Assembly (NCBI GenBank): GCA_037126765.1
Contig: JBBCBC010000026.1
Span: 14,868,418 to 14,932,417 of the forward strand
Length of the DNA stretch: 64,000 nt
Direction: 5' to 3'
From: Stenogyne calaminthoides
Taxonomy: Eukaryota > Streptophyta > Magnoliopsida > Lamiales > Lamiaceae
The notes below the pieces were generated by a model. It did no database searches and was not told the DNA's origin. It saw nothing but the letters and a program-made list of their open reading frames with translations. Positions 1-11,111 of the stretch are shown one piece after another. The number at the start of each line of letters is the position of its first letter. Within the stretch, counting starts at the first letter, position 1. The position numbers were made by a program, and so were the translations under genes.

Positions 1-1142
1 AGTGTGAGATCGAGAATCAAGACTCAAGATGATATCGAGAAATCAAGACTTCGAGATGAAGACTCGATATATCGGTCAAGATATCTGTGGAAGACTCGTA
101 AGGCAATCAAGACTCAAGATCAAGATATCAAGATCGAAGACAAAGGATACTGAAGGCACAATAATTATCAAGACTCGGAATGTAATCAATGCTCAAGATA
201 TCCCGAATGTTCCGGCGAAGAAACCGAGGAATATAAATGATGGAATCCAAATTGACGTGGACCAATGAGAGGAAGATAACCAAGTCAAAAAAGTCACAGA
301 ATCTTATAAAGAATAGTATGGATTTGAATGTGATTCTCTCCAATCTAACATTCAAATCCACACTATAAATACAAGTTCTTCCTACATTATTACGTGTGGA
401 AGTGCGAAGAAGATAAAGAACGATGCTACAGAGCTAAGAGAACATATACTCAAGCTTTCCCACCATAGAACACAAGTCCGTAGATATACAAATATATTCA
501 AAGAGTGTTCTAGAACCCAATCTAAGCAACCCACGATGTATCCTATGCGGCTTAGAGAGATTTTCCCAACCTTAGCATTGAGGCTAAATAAATGTAAGGG
601 AAAATCTCACCATAGTTGGAGACAACACCAAACCCAAACCCCATTCTCGTAAAGAGATAACTAGTGGGTGAAGTGAGGTAGTTGTTAGGCAATCCCGAGA
701 GAGGGTGATAAGTCCCATGGAGTGTGAACTCGTTAAACATCTAGAGGCGAGCCCGAGAGGGTGATATGTCCAGAGGCGAGCCCGAGAGGGTGATAAGTCC
801 AGTTTGAGTTAGTAAACTGAGAGGTAGTCGAAAAGCTCAAAGTAGAAAGGTTAGTAAACTACGAGGTAGTCGAAAAACCTTAGGAAGTGTTTGAAGGAAT
901 TTCCCTAGAATGCGAGAGTGGATGTAGGAGCTTGAGTCTCCAACCACTATACATTGTTGTGTTGTTTCTTCGCTTTTACGTTTTATCTTGTCATATGCAT
1001 TCGATCATAAGCAAAACACAACACATGAGCTTAAAAGAGAAAAATCTGGAATCACCATTCCTTCACCCCCTGTTTTTATATGCATCGCTTGTCATGTTTG
1101 CTTCCGCACGCGCAAAATGGGTTTTTCCACCGGGGCCTAACA
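1..1142 (+). repeat. LTR-A copy 1, 5' part cut off by the window edge
   Basis: The segment aligns by eye with the complete LTR-A solo copy at 33486-35210. Shared parts are the CAAGACTC-rich U3 array, the hairpin and TATA box, the CCCGAGAGGGTGATAAGTCC leader repeats, and the end with TTTTTCCACCGGGGCCTAACA. The last LTR base is 1142, after which copia-C gag sequence begins. Because the left end is outside the window I cannot tell a solo LTR from the 3' LTR of a full element, and no TSD can be checked. The U3 part (1-270) is a degenerate array of CAAGACT units and codes for nothing recognisable. Confidence 0.85.
320..370 (+). promoter_or_regulatory. LTR-A core promoter: inverted repeat plus TATA box
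   Basis: Arms GGATTTGAATGT (320-331) and ACATTCAAATCC (348-359) form a 12-bp inverted repeat, followed directly by CTATAAAT at 363-370. The same layout recurs in the other LTR-A copies. In this copy the internal CAACGG found elsewhere reads CAATCT. The TATA box should mark the U3/R boundary of the LTR. Confidence 0.7.
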
Positions 1143-1199
1143 TTTATCTTAATAACAAACATAGATGTTCTAGTGCCAGAAGCACCTAGTGCCTTCCTT

Positions 1200-1885
1200 T
1201 TAGCAACCAGCACCATATAGTCCTTCTTCCAGTGCCCTCTTATACTTATAGTAGAGGCACACATCCTTGTCTACCCGCTCCTTCTTTTGAACACCTATCT
1301 TAGTGATAGTGAACTCAAAAGTCTTGAGCACGTTGTGAAGTTCAGGTATGGTCGCATCCGTCTTATTCATATTGTAGTTCACAATGAAGCCAGAATATGA
1401 ATCCGGGAGCGACTGGAGGATAACATAAATGAAAACATTGGTCTTTTAGCTCAATGCCTAAATTACCAAGTTTCTCAATTTGGCCTATCATCATTAGCAC
1501 ATGAGGTGAAATCTTCCCTTCTTTAGCTAACCGGCATCTGAACAGATCTCTCATCACTTCATAAATCTCGGAATGAGATTCATAATCAAAAAGATCCTTC
1601 AGATGTTTGAGCATCTAGAAGGGACCCATTTTCTCACATCGCCCATGTTCATCGGGAGTCATGCCGAGCAACATCACACACTGAGCCTGGGAAGCATCCT
1701 TTTGATGCTTCTTCTGAGCTGCTACATCAAATGTGGCTGGCTTAAAGTACCAGCTGGAAGGGTAACCGGGATAGACATGTCCAACACGTACTCAATCTTT
1801 TCTTGCCTTATCACCAAACAAATGTTTCGGTGCCAGTCTAGAAAATTTGGCCTAGCTAATTTAGTTTGTTTCTAAACATATCTCA
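1200..1885 (-). pseudogene. copia-C Gag, degenerate
   Basis: The minus-strand reading gives a typical plant copia Gag start (residues such as LDWHRN, IRQEKIEYVLD and TLPAG), followed by the central UBN2-type helical region (MLKHLKDLFD, VLMMIGQIEKLG) and a late MNYNMNK...LHNVLKTFE block. Gag forms the particle that packages element RNA in the cytoplasm. The frame shifts at least twice (around 1615-1740 and near 1380-1440), the start codon is missing, and the expected zinc knuckle would lie beyond the LTR-A insertion at 1142. Family assignment to Ty1-copia Gag is firm; finer lineage is not claimed. Confidence 0.75.
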
Positions 1886-3801
1886 ATAACAGTTATACAT
1901 TTCAACTAACCAAGAGAAATAAAATAAAATGAGAATTAAACACATAATTCCTATGATCAATATTCAATAATCAAAATAAACATGGTCTTCCTTTTGGTAG
2001 CGCCTTTGAGTTGAGGAAATGTCAAGAGTTCCAATCCTGTCATCCCTACTTAACGACCTCATCGGAAAAGTACGAATTTATATCAAATATAAATTATAAT
2101 AGACTAGGATCCACATTACTACTATCATAATCATCGGGGTCGATCATTATAATAACAGAATGGCGGTAGGTCTCCAAACCAATTGCAAAATTGCGATTCC
2201 TAGTTTGTCGAACCTAGTTCGATCGATGTCCTTTAACTTTTGTTCCCCAGAAACTAAATAAACAAAATTAAGTTGGTTTACAACCATCAAATTGCGACAT
2301 TACATGTCCCTATAAAAGTCTGTTAGATGTAGATCCGAGCAAAAGACGAGGGTCTTTAAGTACTCATTGGAACGAAATCTCTCGTTTACTTTTAATTTTG
2401 ATGGAAGACATCTTATCAAATTAATGAGAAAATCATATTTTAGTGAGGAACGTTTTTAAAGGCGGGGTATTAATTACTTAATCGAGATCCATCATGATAT
2501 CTACGTCATATTTGAGCAATTATTGGACGCCGCCTACCCAAACATGACATATACGGACTAACATATATTTGGGCGCCGTCTACCCAAGTATTTAACACGG
2601 TCCGAAAAATATTGGGCGCCGCCTTCCCAAACAGTTATAATGCAGACTATAAAACGCGTTAACTAATTTAAATGAGTAAACAAGTCAACAGTGGGTTTTA
2701 ATTAATCTCTTCAAAACGAATTTTAAGTTCAATTTTAAAACTCAATTTTAAGATTATTAAAATTACAATTAATCCAATTAATCGTTCTTGGTCCAACCAA
2801 TATTTAATTTCAGAATTAAACTTAATAAAATTCCCAAAAATTAAATTTAAATTTATTTTATTCCCGGGGGCTCAGGTGCAATTTCTAAAATTGAACGGGA
2901 GGGCCTATCTCAAATCGAATTTGCAAAACAATCATCTTACATCATCACCCTTTCCAATTCAGATCCAATTCGAAAAAATGAAAACCCAATACCCAAATTC
3001 CAGATTAATCCATTTCATCATCATCGTTTCATCAATAAATTAATCTAATTAATTAGTCCCAATTAATCGAACAAGAACAAAAACATAAAACAATCTAGAT
3101 TCAGTTTGAAAACAGGGGAAACGAAGCAAGCGAAGCAAACGCGATGAGCACGGCCTGTCGAGCAGGCACGAGTTGCCACCACCATGCTTCGCGTGTGGGC
3201 GAATCGCCGTCGTGAATGAGCGAAGTGGAAGGGGCACGCGTGGAGCTGTGTCCCCTTAATCGGATTAGTTCGAAACCAAAGCGACAGTGATGAGGAAGAT
3301 GATCGAGTTGGCAGTGCGCCGCCACTGGTTCATCTCAATTCCGGTAGCGTGCCGCCTTGAAGCGCATCGAGACGGACACACCGGTCAAGCCTAAAAAATG
3401 CCCAAGCAACAATACCTCAAAATCGAGAAGAATCAGTGGCGCACCGCCTCGAAACGAGCTGGAGAGGGGCGCACCGCCGCGAAAAGATACAAAAAACCAG
3501 GGGAAGCATCCCAAAGACGAATCGCAATGGGCCGACACCATGGGCTCCCGCACGTGTCGCGAGGCGCGGCGCCTAGCGCCGGCCTTCTACGAGGCGGCGT
3601 AGCGCCGCCGGCCGTGGGGCGGAAGACATGCAGCGGCGGAATCCCCAAAAGGGGAAACTCTAATTTTGGGATGAAGATGAAGGGGACGAGCGGAATAAAA
3701 TAAGGGGATGAGGTGTGCGGTTTTATCAAATAAACCGTGCCCCTCGTTTTTTTTTTTAATTTTAAAAACCAATTTTATGCAATTAAATACAAGAGCCTGA
3801 A
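1886..3801 (-). other. copia-C untranslated leader with three short repeats and a GC-rich block
   Basis: About 1.9 kb between the primer site and gag has no supported gene. It contains three imperfect copies of a TTGGGCGCCGCCTACCCAA-like motif at about 2522-2542, 2568-2588 and 2612-2632, spaced about 45 bp apart. It also has AT-rich stretches (2640-3060) and a strongly GC-rich block at about 3100-3690 with repeated GCGCACCGCC words. ORFs in the GC-rich block overlap one another on both strands and resemble no protein I know, so they are not annotated. Confidence 0.6.
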
Positions 3802-3813
3802 GCTCTGATACCA
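3802..3813 (-). other. Primer binding site of copia-C
   Basis: GCTCTGATACCA on the plus strand is the complement of TGGTATCAGAGC, the usual plant initiator-tRNA-Met primer site. It lies one base inside the LTR that starts at 3815. This fixes both the orientation (minus) and the identity of that LTR as the 5' LTR. Confidence 0.85.
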
Positions 3814-3814
3814 A

Positions 3815-5417
3815 TGTTGGAATTTAGAGGCACGTAAACACGTAATACATGCGCATCAGAATTAAACAGTTCACCAACAACGAACATATAATTGCATAAA
3901 CGATTTTGAATAATCATAACAAGAACTGTTATAGTAATTCGAGAGCAGATTTCTCAACTATGATATCTACGTAATCCCCACTCACAGACTTGTATAGATT
4001 TGTCAGCGTTGAATCCCGAGACGAATTTGCTAGGAAAATTCTAACTCTAGATTTTATGGAGAAAATATGAACACTTGTATTATGAATTTCCAAAAGCTCA
4101 TATATATAGGAGAGACCCAGCTTAAATCTTAAGTTAACCTGATTAGGAAATAAAATCTCTAAACTTATAAAATAAATCTCTTAGATTTATTTCCCACATA
4201 TAAAATCTCTACGGATTTAATTCCCATGTATATCAAATCTATACGAAATTGATTCCATATATATTAAATCCTATAATAATATTCCATATATTATTATTGG
4301 GAATCCAATTTAATTAATCCTATCTAATTAAACAATAATAATAATTAATTCTAAATTAATCTATTATTAATTAATTCTCCATAAATTAAATATTAAATCC
4401 AATTTAACATTTAATCGACCAATTTTAATCCGTAAAAGGGAACTACTTGTTGTGTGACCCATAGGCCCTCATATATCGAGCGATTATTCAAACTAATGGT
4501 CTTAATTGAACCCTAGACAATAAATCAGACATTCTCAATATGTGAGGTACGTTGCCAGAAACGTGCAACTACCTGTAACTAAAACATGGACTATTACGAT
4601 TTCCTCCTTTCATTCACGAATACTCGATTAGTCTTGAACATGACGAAGTGTCTATTCAAATAACTTAATCATATTATCTATAATCACTAATTGATCATGT
4701 ACGTCACACTTAGCCACAAAGCCTAAGTTGACGTGCATCGGCCGATGACTTAGATCCAATTATGACGAGAAGATGAGTATTCTCTCTAAATCCACTTTGA
4801 GGAAAGAATCTTATTCTTAGCTCAACTACCACGCACATGCACTTCATGATGAACCCAATCCAAGCCATATCTACCCATGGAAGGGTGCAAGCATCGGTCA
4901 TGGTCAAAGTTCATCACTCCACAAAATGTCGTGCGTATTGACCTCAAGTCAAAAGAGTATCACATCGCTCCCACTAACCGAGACACCCGTAGACACATAT
5001 AGTGGAACTACATCAAACGGTTTCTCGGATAGGTATACTAATACTTTCTAAGGTATTTGTGCATCCATCATGAGATACTTAGTATCTCGTAGTAAGTGAG
5101 ATCTTACTACACTCTCTAAGAGTATGATGCAGATCGCACATTAATCTCGATTGCATCATCAATATCCCATTCTTGATGATCCTTGATCGGGGTCATTTGA
5201 GAATCATGCTTAAGTCATTTGAGTTCTCACAATCTCAATGACAACAATGACTCATGGGAACACTTGCATGAATAAATGCAAATAATCAAACATAATATTC
5301 AAACAAGTGTATTGCCATACATTAATATTAAATGAACTATAATATTAAGTCAAACTGAATATCATCTAGTATTATGTCCTTACAATAGATCATTCCCCAA
5401 CAACACTAACACTAACA
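3815..5417 (-). repeat. 5' LTR of copia-C (LTR-C copy 1)
   Basis: The 1603-bp segment runs from TGTTGGAATTTAGAGG to ACACTAACACTAACA (plus strand) and is closely similar along its length to the solo copy at 14467-16070. The right boundary is set by that copy, whose TSD is clear. A TATA-like TATATATA about 1.3 kb from the right end (4091-4100, minus sense) lies before the presumed transcript start. The LTR adjoins the primer site on its left and a CACTA transposase frame on its right. Confidence 0.85.
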
Positions 5418-7628
5418 ATCCGTACCAAATGAAAAGACTTCATTCAGAAAGAATGAAGTAGTTGATGATAATCCACCTCCCATCCACACAGGTGTTCAGC
5501 TCCTCCAACAAATTAATTGGACTAGATTGATGAAAGTAACAGAAGTGGGTGTTGATGCTCACAACAAAGGTTTAGAAGGTGGTTGGAAGAAGAAAAATGT
5601 TTTATGAGATTTGTCGTATTGGAGTACCCTGTTGATCAGACACAATTTGGATGTGATGCATATCGAAAAAAATGTGTTTGATAATCTGTTCTACATAGTG
5701 ATGAATGTCAAAGGGAAAACAAAAGAGATAACTAAATCCAGGGATGAACTTAATGAATACTGTCGTCGATCCTCCCTACAGAAATGTCTACATACAGGAA
5801 AGTACCCCAAAGCTAGTTATTCCCATGATAAGAAACACAACTATATGGTCTGCAAATGGGTAGGTGAGTTGAAATTTCCCGATAACTATGTGTCCACTTG
5901 TCTCGATCCGTAGACTGGACAAAATTGAAGATGTTTGGGATGAAGAGTCATGATTGTCACGTGTTTATGCAGAGATTACTCCTAATTGCTTTTTGTGAGA
6001 TTATGTCATCTAATGTTTGACAAGCTATCACTTAAATTAGCTTGTTCTTCAAGGAGTTAACATCGAGGACCATTACTGTAGAAAACATGACTCAGTTGGA
6101 GAATGATATTCCAATGATCTTGTGCAAGTTGGAACGTATATTTCCACCCATCTTCTTTAATTCGATGGAGCATTTACCTGTCCATCTTGCATATGAAGAA
6201 AAAATTGTTGGTCCAGTACAATATATATGGATGTATCAATTTGAGAGGTAATCTATTTAACTAATTTAACTATTTGATAATTTCTTTAATTAGACAATTC
6301 CTCTCACTCATTCAATCGAATTAGGTATCTTCACAATTTAAAGTTAAATGTGGGTAACAAAGCGCATGAGGAAGCTTCAATTGTGAATGCTTATTTAACA
6401 AAAGAAGCATCAATGTTTTGTTTCCATTATTTTGAGGAGCATGTGCTAACGAGGCGACACAATGTACCTCGCAATGTACCTCGTGAAGTACCCCGTCAGT
6501 GGCAGGTAGTCTCTCGATATTTGGGCCTCCTGGTAGTAAACTTGGGCAGAAGGGTAAAAGATTGATTGTTGACTTTGAGAAGTGAATAGCTAATACATAC
6601 GTGCTACCAAATTGCAACGAGGTGCAACCGTATATTAAGTAAGTTAATTCAAAATTTAAAATCACAACAATATTAATTAATTATTGCAAGTTCTCATTGC
6701 TACTCCCAATTGTAGCCCATTTTTTGAGCAACTACAAATTGTTCAACCGACTCTATCGGATGCTGGAAAAGATGAGTTTCTTCAATTGGAATTTGCATCG
6801 TGGTTTGATCACTTTTATGTGATATATATAAGAAACTTGAACTAATGTAGTGTAATATAAAACATTATATACAGATTCTGATAATTAAATATCTCGTCAA
6901 TTATATATAGGCAAAGAGCAATGAGATTCAGAATCAATTTATACGCAATATTTTGGGCGGTCCTCTTAGTAGTGTCACCACGTACCCTGGATATTACGTG
7001 AATGGTTTCAAATTTCACACACGAATTTATGGCGCCTCTAAAGCCACTACGAATAGTGGAGTTTGCATTAAGGGAACAAACTACGATTCAAATGAAAATA
7101 ATTTCTACGGGATACTCGAGAAGGTAGTGGTATTAGAATATTCCGGACTTACTGAAAGAAAAGTAGTGTTGTTCAAGTGTCAGTAGTTTGATCCAACTGT
7201 GCCAGTGGGAACAAGAATACTGTCCTAATTATAAACTCGTGGACGTTAATCCGAGAAGACGATAAGGCCGTTTTGATCCATTCGTGCTAGCAAGTCAAGC
7301 CAACCAAATTTATTATTGCAAGGACCCTAGATCTGTGCAGGGGCTAGATTGGTGGGCTGTTTGCACCACCAAGACGAGATCATTAGTGGAAATCGATATA
7401 AATATCGAACCAGAGCTTCCCCCATTCCAAGAGAATGACATAATATCCCAAATGACAGTGCAAACAGATGATGATCCTATCATTTTGGTAGATTCAAACT
7501 CTGTACTAGTTGAGAAAGAAGAAGACGATGAAGATGAAGATGAAGAAGAAGAGGAAGGAGATGAAAAAGAGGAAGAAGATGAGGAAGAGGAAGAAGAAGA
7601 TGGTGATTTAGATTCAAAAGATAATTGA
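5418..7628 (+). pseudogene. CACTA-1 TNP2-type transposase, C-terminal half
   Basis: TNP2 proteins cut and join CACTA ends in the nucleus. Visible blocks are the LLIRHNLDVMHIEKNVFDN motif of the catalytic core (5629-5685), the KSRDELNEYCRR region, the MEHLPVHLAYE block of the DUF4218-like part (6162-6197), and the YYVNGFKFHTR region of the DUF4216-like part (from 6985). A very acidic Glu/Asp tail (7507-7610) ends the protein at 7628. Introns fall at the same places as in CACTA-2, for example after TTTGAGAG near 6248. The copy is broken by a frameshift near 5905, several stops between 5990 and 6040, a stop near 6584, TAG for Trp at 7184-7186 and a frameshift near 7224. The HIEKN glutamate is kept here, unlike in CACTA-2. 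Confidence 0.85.
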
Positions 7629-7835
7629 TGAAACTAATTATTATATATATATATATATTTTTTTGTACACCACCATATTTTTAATTAATGTATTGATGAT
7701 GGAGATGATATATATATGTGTTGTGAAATGGGTTGTTTTAATTAATGTATTCATGTTATATATATGTACGTACTTGTTTTAATTATACATTATTATCCAT
7801 CTTAGAATATTTAATTTATTTAACCAATGTTACAA

Positions 7836-7895
7836 ATGGCCAGAGGTTTGAGAGGATTACGCGGAGCTATATTTGGCGGCAGATCAAGTAGATCT
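7836..7895 (+). pseudogene. CACTA-1 TnpA-like gene, first exon fragment
   Basis: Twenty codons from ATG at 7836 (MARGLRGLRGAIFGG...) match the start of the TnpA-like gene of CACTA-2 at 55340. The spacing to the end of TNP2 is also alike (about 200 bp here, 170 bp in CACTA-2). The frame is cut by the copia-D LTR at 7896, so nothing else of this gene remains. Confidence 0.6.
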
Positions 7896-8681
7896 TGTTG
7901 ATGTTTCAACGGATATTATTCCATATGTTGGACAACATTCTGCACAACATCATAAATTTTCCCTTTCTCCTAACACTGACTCCGTTTTAACAGATGTGTT
8001 TTTCTATGTTTCCTACACTGCAGGTTGATGACAATTCGATTTTATTGTTAGGTGGTTGCATTGTGGTGGAGTGAGAATAGAAAGATCATGGGTGGTTACA
8101 CCAAGATCATGGAGATAGCGGAGGAGATGTTGAAGACTATCCAAGCCTAGTGGATAGGACAATGCAGTTGATCTTCAATTCTACAAATACCCTGCATTGG
8201 TCGACATTCAAGTTTGAGGAAAAGTGAGATACCATTTGCTCTACTCCAAACTTTAGAGAGTAACACCTGAGACACAGCCGAAAGTACAACCTAGAGTGTT
8301 TTTATCTTGTAGGAGTGTGAGGGTCGATGTTATTCTATTTGTACTGGTCGAGGGAATATAATTTCTCCCATCAATATTGATTTTATCTTATTAGATCAAG
8401 TTTTAGGTTGAATAAGATCACTGGTTACTTGATTGAATAAATTGATTTTTGGTGTGTGGTTTTCACTTCACTTTTTAGGATCTTGTAAGAGGTTCTTGTG
8501 TATCTCACTACTTGTTATAATGATGTTTTTAACCATGAGGTTCGTATAGTCTAAATTAAGACTATACACAATTTTGAAATCCTTTGCACAACATTTTTAA
8601 TACTTTCGCTGCCATATTTTGTTTAACATGTTGCATAACATTTTCAACAACACTCTGAAAATACATGCACACACACTTTCA
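7896..8681 (+). repeat. 5' LTR of copia-D, boundary partly uncertain
   Basis: It starts with TGTTGATGTTTCAACGG right after CACTA-1 coding sequence. The end at ...CACACTTTCA (8681) is chosen because a primer-site-like TTGGCGCCAGAGCC begins at 8683. That site resembles the initiator-Met site TGGTATCAGAGC with three changes. An alternative end is ...TTTTCAACA at 8649, which mirrors the LTR start. No second copy is available for comparison. Confidence 0.5.
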
Positions 8682-8759
8682 GTTGGCGCCAGAGCCATAA
8701 ACTTGATACACTAAGTTAAAGGTCCTGTGTTTTTAAAGTGTGTTTTTGCAATAGATTAT

Positions 8760-9476
8760 CTGTTGACTTCTTCTTTAAAACCTCCAATTTTGGATGGATC
8801 AAATTATCCCTATTGGAAACCTAAAATGTGCATGTATATTAAGTCTATAGATGAGAGAGCATGGCGTAGTGTGTTATCTTGTTGAGTCCACCAAAGACAT
8901 TTGATGATAAAGATGGAGAATCTCAAGTCAAAAAAGAGATTGATTGGTCCAATGATGAATGCACATCGGTCAATTTCAATTCTAAAGCCCTTAATGCGAT
9001 TTTTACAGCTACTGATGTTTCTATGTTTAAGATGATATCTAATTTTGTTTTTTCTAAGGATACATGGGAAATATTGCAGGAACATTGTGAAGGATCAGAA
9101 AGTGTTCGAAGGACTAGACTTCGAATGTTAGGAACCAAGTTTGAAAACTTGAGGATGAAAGATGATGAGAACATTTCATCATACAATGAAAGGATAAGTG
9201 AGATTGCTAATGAGTCACACTCACTTGGTGATCCAATTTTCAACACTCGGTTAGTCAATAAAATACTTAGAACTATTCCTAAACGATTTGATGCTAAAAC
9301 ATGTGAAATTGAAGAGGCTAAGAACACTTATTTATTGATTCAAAATGAGTTGATCAGTATTTTGAAAACTTATGAGATTTACTAAAATATGTTAGATGAT
9401 GATAAACATGAGAAAGATCTTTACAAGAAAGTACTTGCTTTTAGAGGTGAAACTTCTGATAATGTTGGTAAACATC
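8760..9476 (+). pseudogene. copia-D Gag, frameshifted and truncated
   Basis: The reading starts with a copia Gag N-terminus (PPILDGSNYPYWKPKM, 8781 onward) and continues in another frame from 8879 through a UBN2-like helical region (ALNAIFTATDVSMFKMI, FEN..MKDDENISSYNERI, ILRTIPKRFDAK) to 9384. A further stretch, DDDKHEKDLYKKVLAFRGE, follows after a stop. One base is missing at about 8877, where a Gly-Trp pair is expected, and TAA ends the long frame at 9383-9385. The zinc knuckle and all of pol are missing beyond 9476. Confidence 0.75.
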
Positions 9477-9630
9477 CTTATGTTATTGAAATTGATTCTG
9501 ATGATTTCCCAGTGATCCTCAAAGTGGTTTTTGATTTATTTCCCATGAGTGCATTAATAGAGATTCCATCTTGAATCTCTTCTGCTTCTTTCTCTTTAAT
9601 AATTCCTTCATCTTCTTCATTTTCTCCCTC
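9477..9630 (-). pseudogene. gypsy-F Gag/protease junction fragment
   Basis: Minus-strand translation gives an acidic linker (ENEEDEGIIKEKEAEEIQ) and then ISINALMGNKSKTTLRITG, the block that in plant gypsy polyproteins comes just before the protease DSG active site. The sequence stops before that motif, at the junction with copia-D. It connects to the piece at 11112 once LTR-B and one copy of its TSD are removed. Confidence 0.7.
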
Positions 9631-11111
9631 TGTAGGTCCCGAACGGGTTTTGTGAGGGTAGAAGTCTAGAGGGGAGGGGTGAATAAACTTCTAAAACTTT
9701 TGTGAGATCAGGTGTGGATATGCAAGTATGCCTGATCAGAGTGCGAGTGAAGCAGTACGGACTGATATCCGACTTACTGATTGCTTGGAAGCTGATCAGT
9801 TCGGCGTCTATCAGTTCAACTGATGGTGCAGAATATAAGTTAACTCATGTGAAAAGCTAGTTTGCTCAAACCAGATTCTGAGTAATCTGTTTTAGATCAG
9901 ATGACAAAGGGATCAAACTGATCAGATCAGTTGCTTGGTGAAAATCTGATCTAGACTCAAAACATGCATGCAATATAAAGCAGGTAGTGTGCTAAGAGTG
10001 TAAAGCAGATAAATCACACAAGATTTATAGTGGTTCGGATAACTTGTCCTACGTCCACTCTTCCTATCAACAGGGGCACTCACTTAACCAATCTGGACTT
10101 AGATTAATGTGTTAGTCCAACACAATACAACATATTTTTCAAGAGTTCCCACTCAACAATCCCAGAGATCAGAAACTAGAAACCCTAGTCTGAAATCTTG
10201 CTAAACAAACTTAACTTAACTTTGTTGGTTTGGGTATAAGATTTGTATGTTCCAACTGGAATTCTATTCTAGTATTTGAGTAGCCTAAAGCTAGAGGATA
10301 AGAATTCTATGCTAAGAACTTTATGGGATGAACACTTAGATTAAATCTTGAGTTGTGTTCTTCATGTGGAAATCTTGCTTGAGCTTGAGCTTGAGCTTGT
10401 GTATTTTCCGTAATCTTAGCATGAAGGTTGATCTCATATTTATAGGCATGAAATCGAACTAGCCGTTGGAGAGCAATTCAAATTTTGGTCTATTTAAGGT
10501 AGAAATGCAGGTTTGATGTGACGTGCTCAGAGGAGGCATGACCAAAAGCATGCAAGTTTGTCTTTTATAGTCGTTTTACTCTAAAGCGCTAGTCCTGCAA
10601 GTGTCAGTTCCGTACGTGCGTGTCTTCTTCTCATTGGTTCACAAGTACACAAATTCGGCACTTGATTTACTAACAAGATTCACATACGTCTTGTCTGATT
10701 GACTTGGCTCGTACTAGATAACCTGATGTAGTCAACTGATGGATCTGACTAGATCAGTTAAGACTGATATGTCTACCTGGTTTGAATCTTCTGATGTAGA
10801 TTGTCTTAGCACAACTTACTGATTCTTCTTCGTGTTATTTGATGTGGTCTTCTGGTCATGATGTCTTCTGATCTTCAGCTCTTCTGATCATCTGATCTTC
10901 AGCTCTTCTGATCTTCTGATCATCTGATCTTCAAGACTTAGCCTATACATATTGAGTTCCCCCAATATGTGACATATCTGTTACATCAGCTGTCTATACA
11001 ATTCAACTGGTAATCCTATCTGATATCTAAGTCATCAGACAACTAACAGGTCTGACTGGTCCTATTACAATCTATTGTGGAACTTCCATCGAAACTATAA
11101 ATTTCCCAACA
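9631..11111 (-). repeat. Solo LTR, family B
   Basis: The 1481-bp segment runs from TGTAGGTCCCGAACGGG to TTTCCCAACA (plus strand) and is flanked by the 5-bp TSD CCCTC (9626-9630 and 11112-11116). It is similar throughout to the plus-oriented solo copy at 53461-54966. Minus-sense promoter features are CCAACGGC (complement at 10462-10468) and CTATAAATA (complement near 10436-10445). The U3 part has a TCTGATCTTCAG-type array at 10856-10935. No primer site or coding sequence adjoins it, and flanking gypsy Gag continues on both sides, so it is a recombination product. Confidence 0.9.

Larger units (their letters stand above)
1143..5417 (-). mobile_element. Ty1-copia element (copia-C), 5' half: LTR, primer site, leader, gag
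   Basis: Read on the minus strand the order is LTR (3815-5417), primer binding site (3802-3813), long leader (1886-3801) and gag (1200-1885). The remainder of the element is separated by LTR-A and lies beyond the left edge. It is inserted into the TNP2 gene of CACTA-1: the sequence from 5418 continues a transposase reading frame that matches CACTA-2 from about 37264. A solo LTR of the same family is at 14467-16070. Coding sequence is broken, so the copy is dead. Confidence 0.8.
5418..7895 (+). mobile_element. CACTA (En/Spm) element 1, partial
   Basis: The stretch is collinear with the CACTA-2 region from about 37264 on, without its LTR insertions: second half of TNP2, three introns, acidic tail, AT-rich spacer, and the first codons of the TnpA-like gene. 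The 5' part is displaced by copia-C (left of 5418) and probably lies outside the window. The 3' part is cut by copia-D at 7896. No terminal inverted repeat of this copy is visible. Confidence 0.85.
7896..9476 (+). mobile_element. Ty1-copia element (copia-D), 5' end only
   Basis: The order is LTR, primer-site-like sequence, then gag, in plus orientation. The element interrupts the TnpA-like gene of CACTA-1. Its sequence stops near 9476, where minus-strand gypsy protease sequence takes over with no second LTR. The junction is therefore a deletion breakpoint or the edge of an unseen larger rearrangement. Confidence 0.7.

Noticed and set aside
29..361. ORFs at the left edge on both strands
   Set aside because: They run through the LTR-A U3 repeat array and hairpin; translated repeats, not genes.
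3357..3729. Overlapping ORFs of 70-100 codons on both strands
   Set aside because: They are a by-product of high GC (few stop codons) in the copia-C leader, resemble no family I know and have no promoter or splice context.
7507..7610. Separate gene for a highly acidic protein
   Set aside because: The Glu/Asp run is the C-terminal tail of CACTA-1 TNP2, as in CACTA-2 at 55063-55135.
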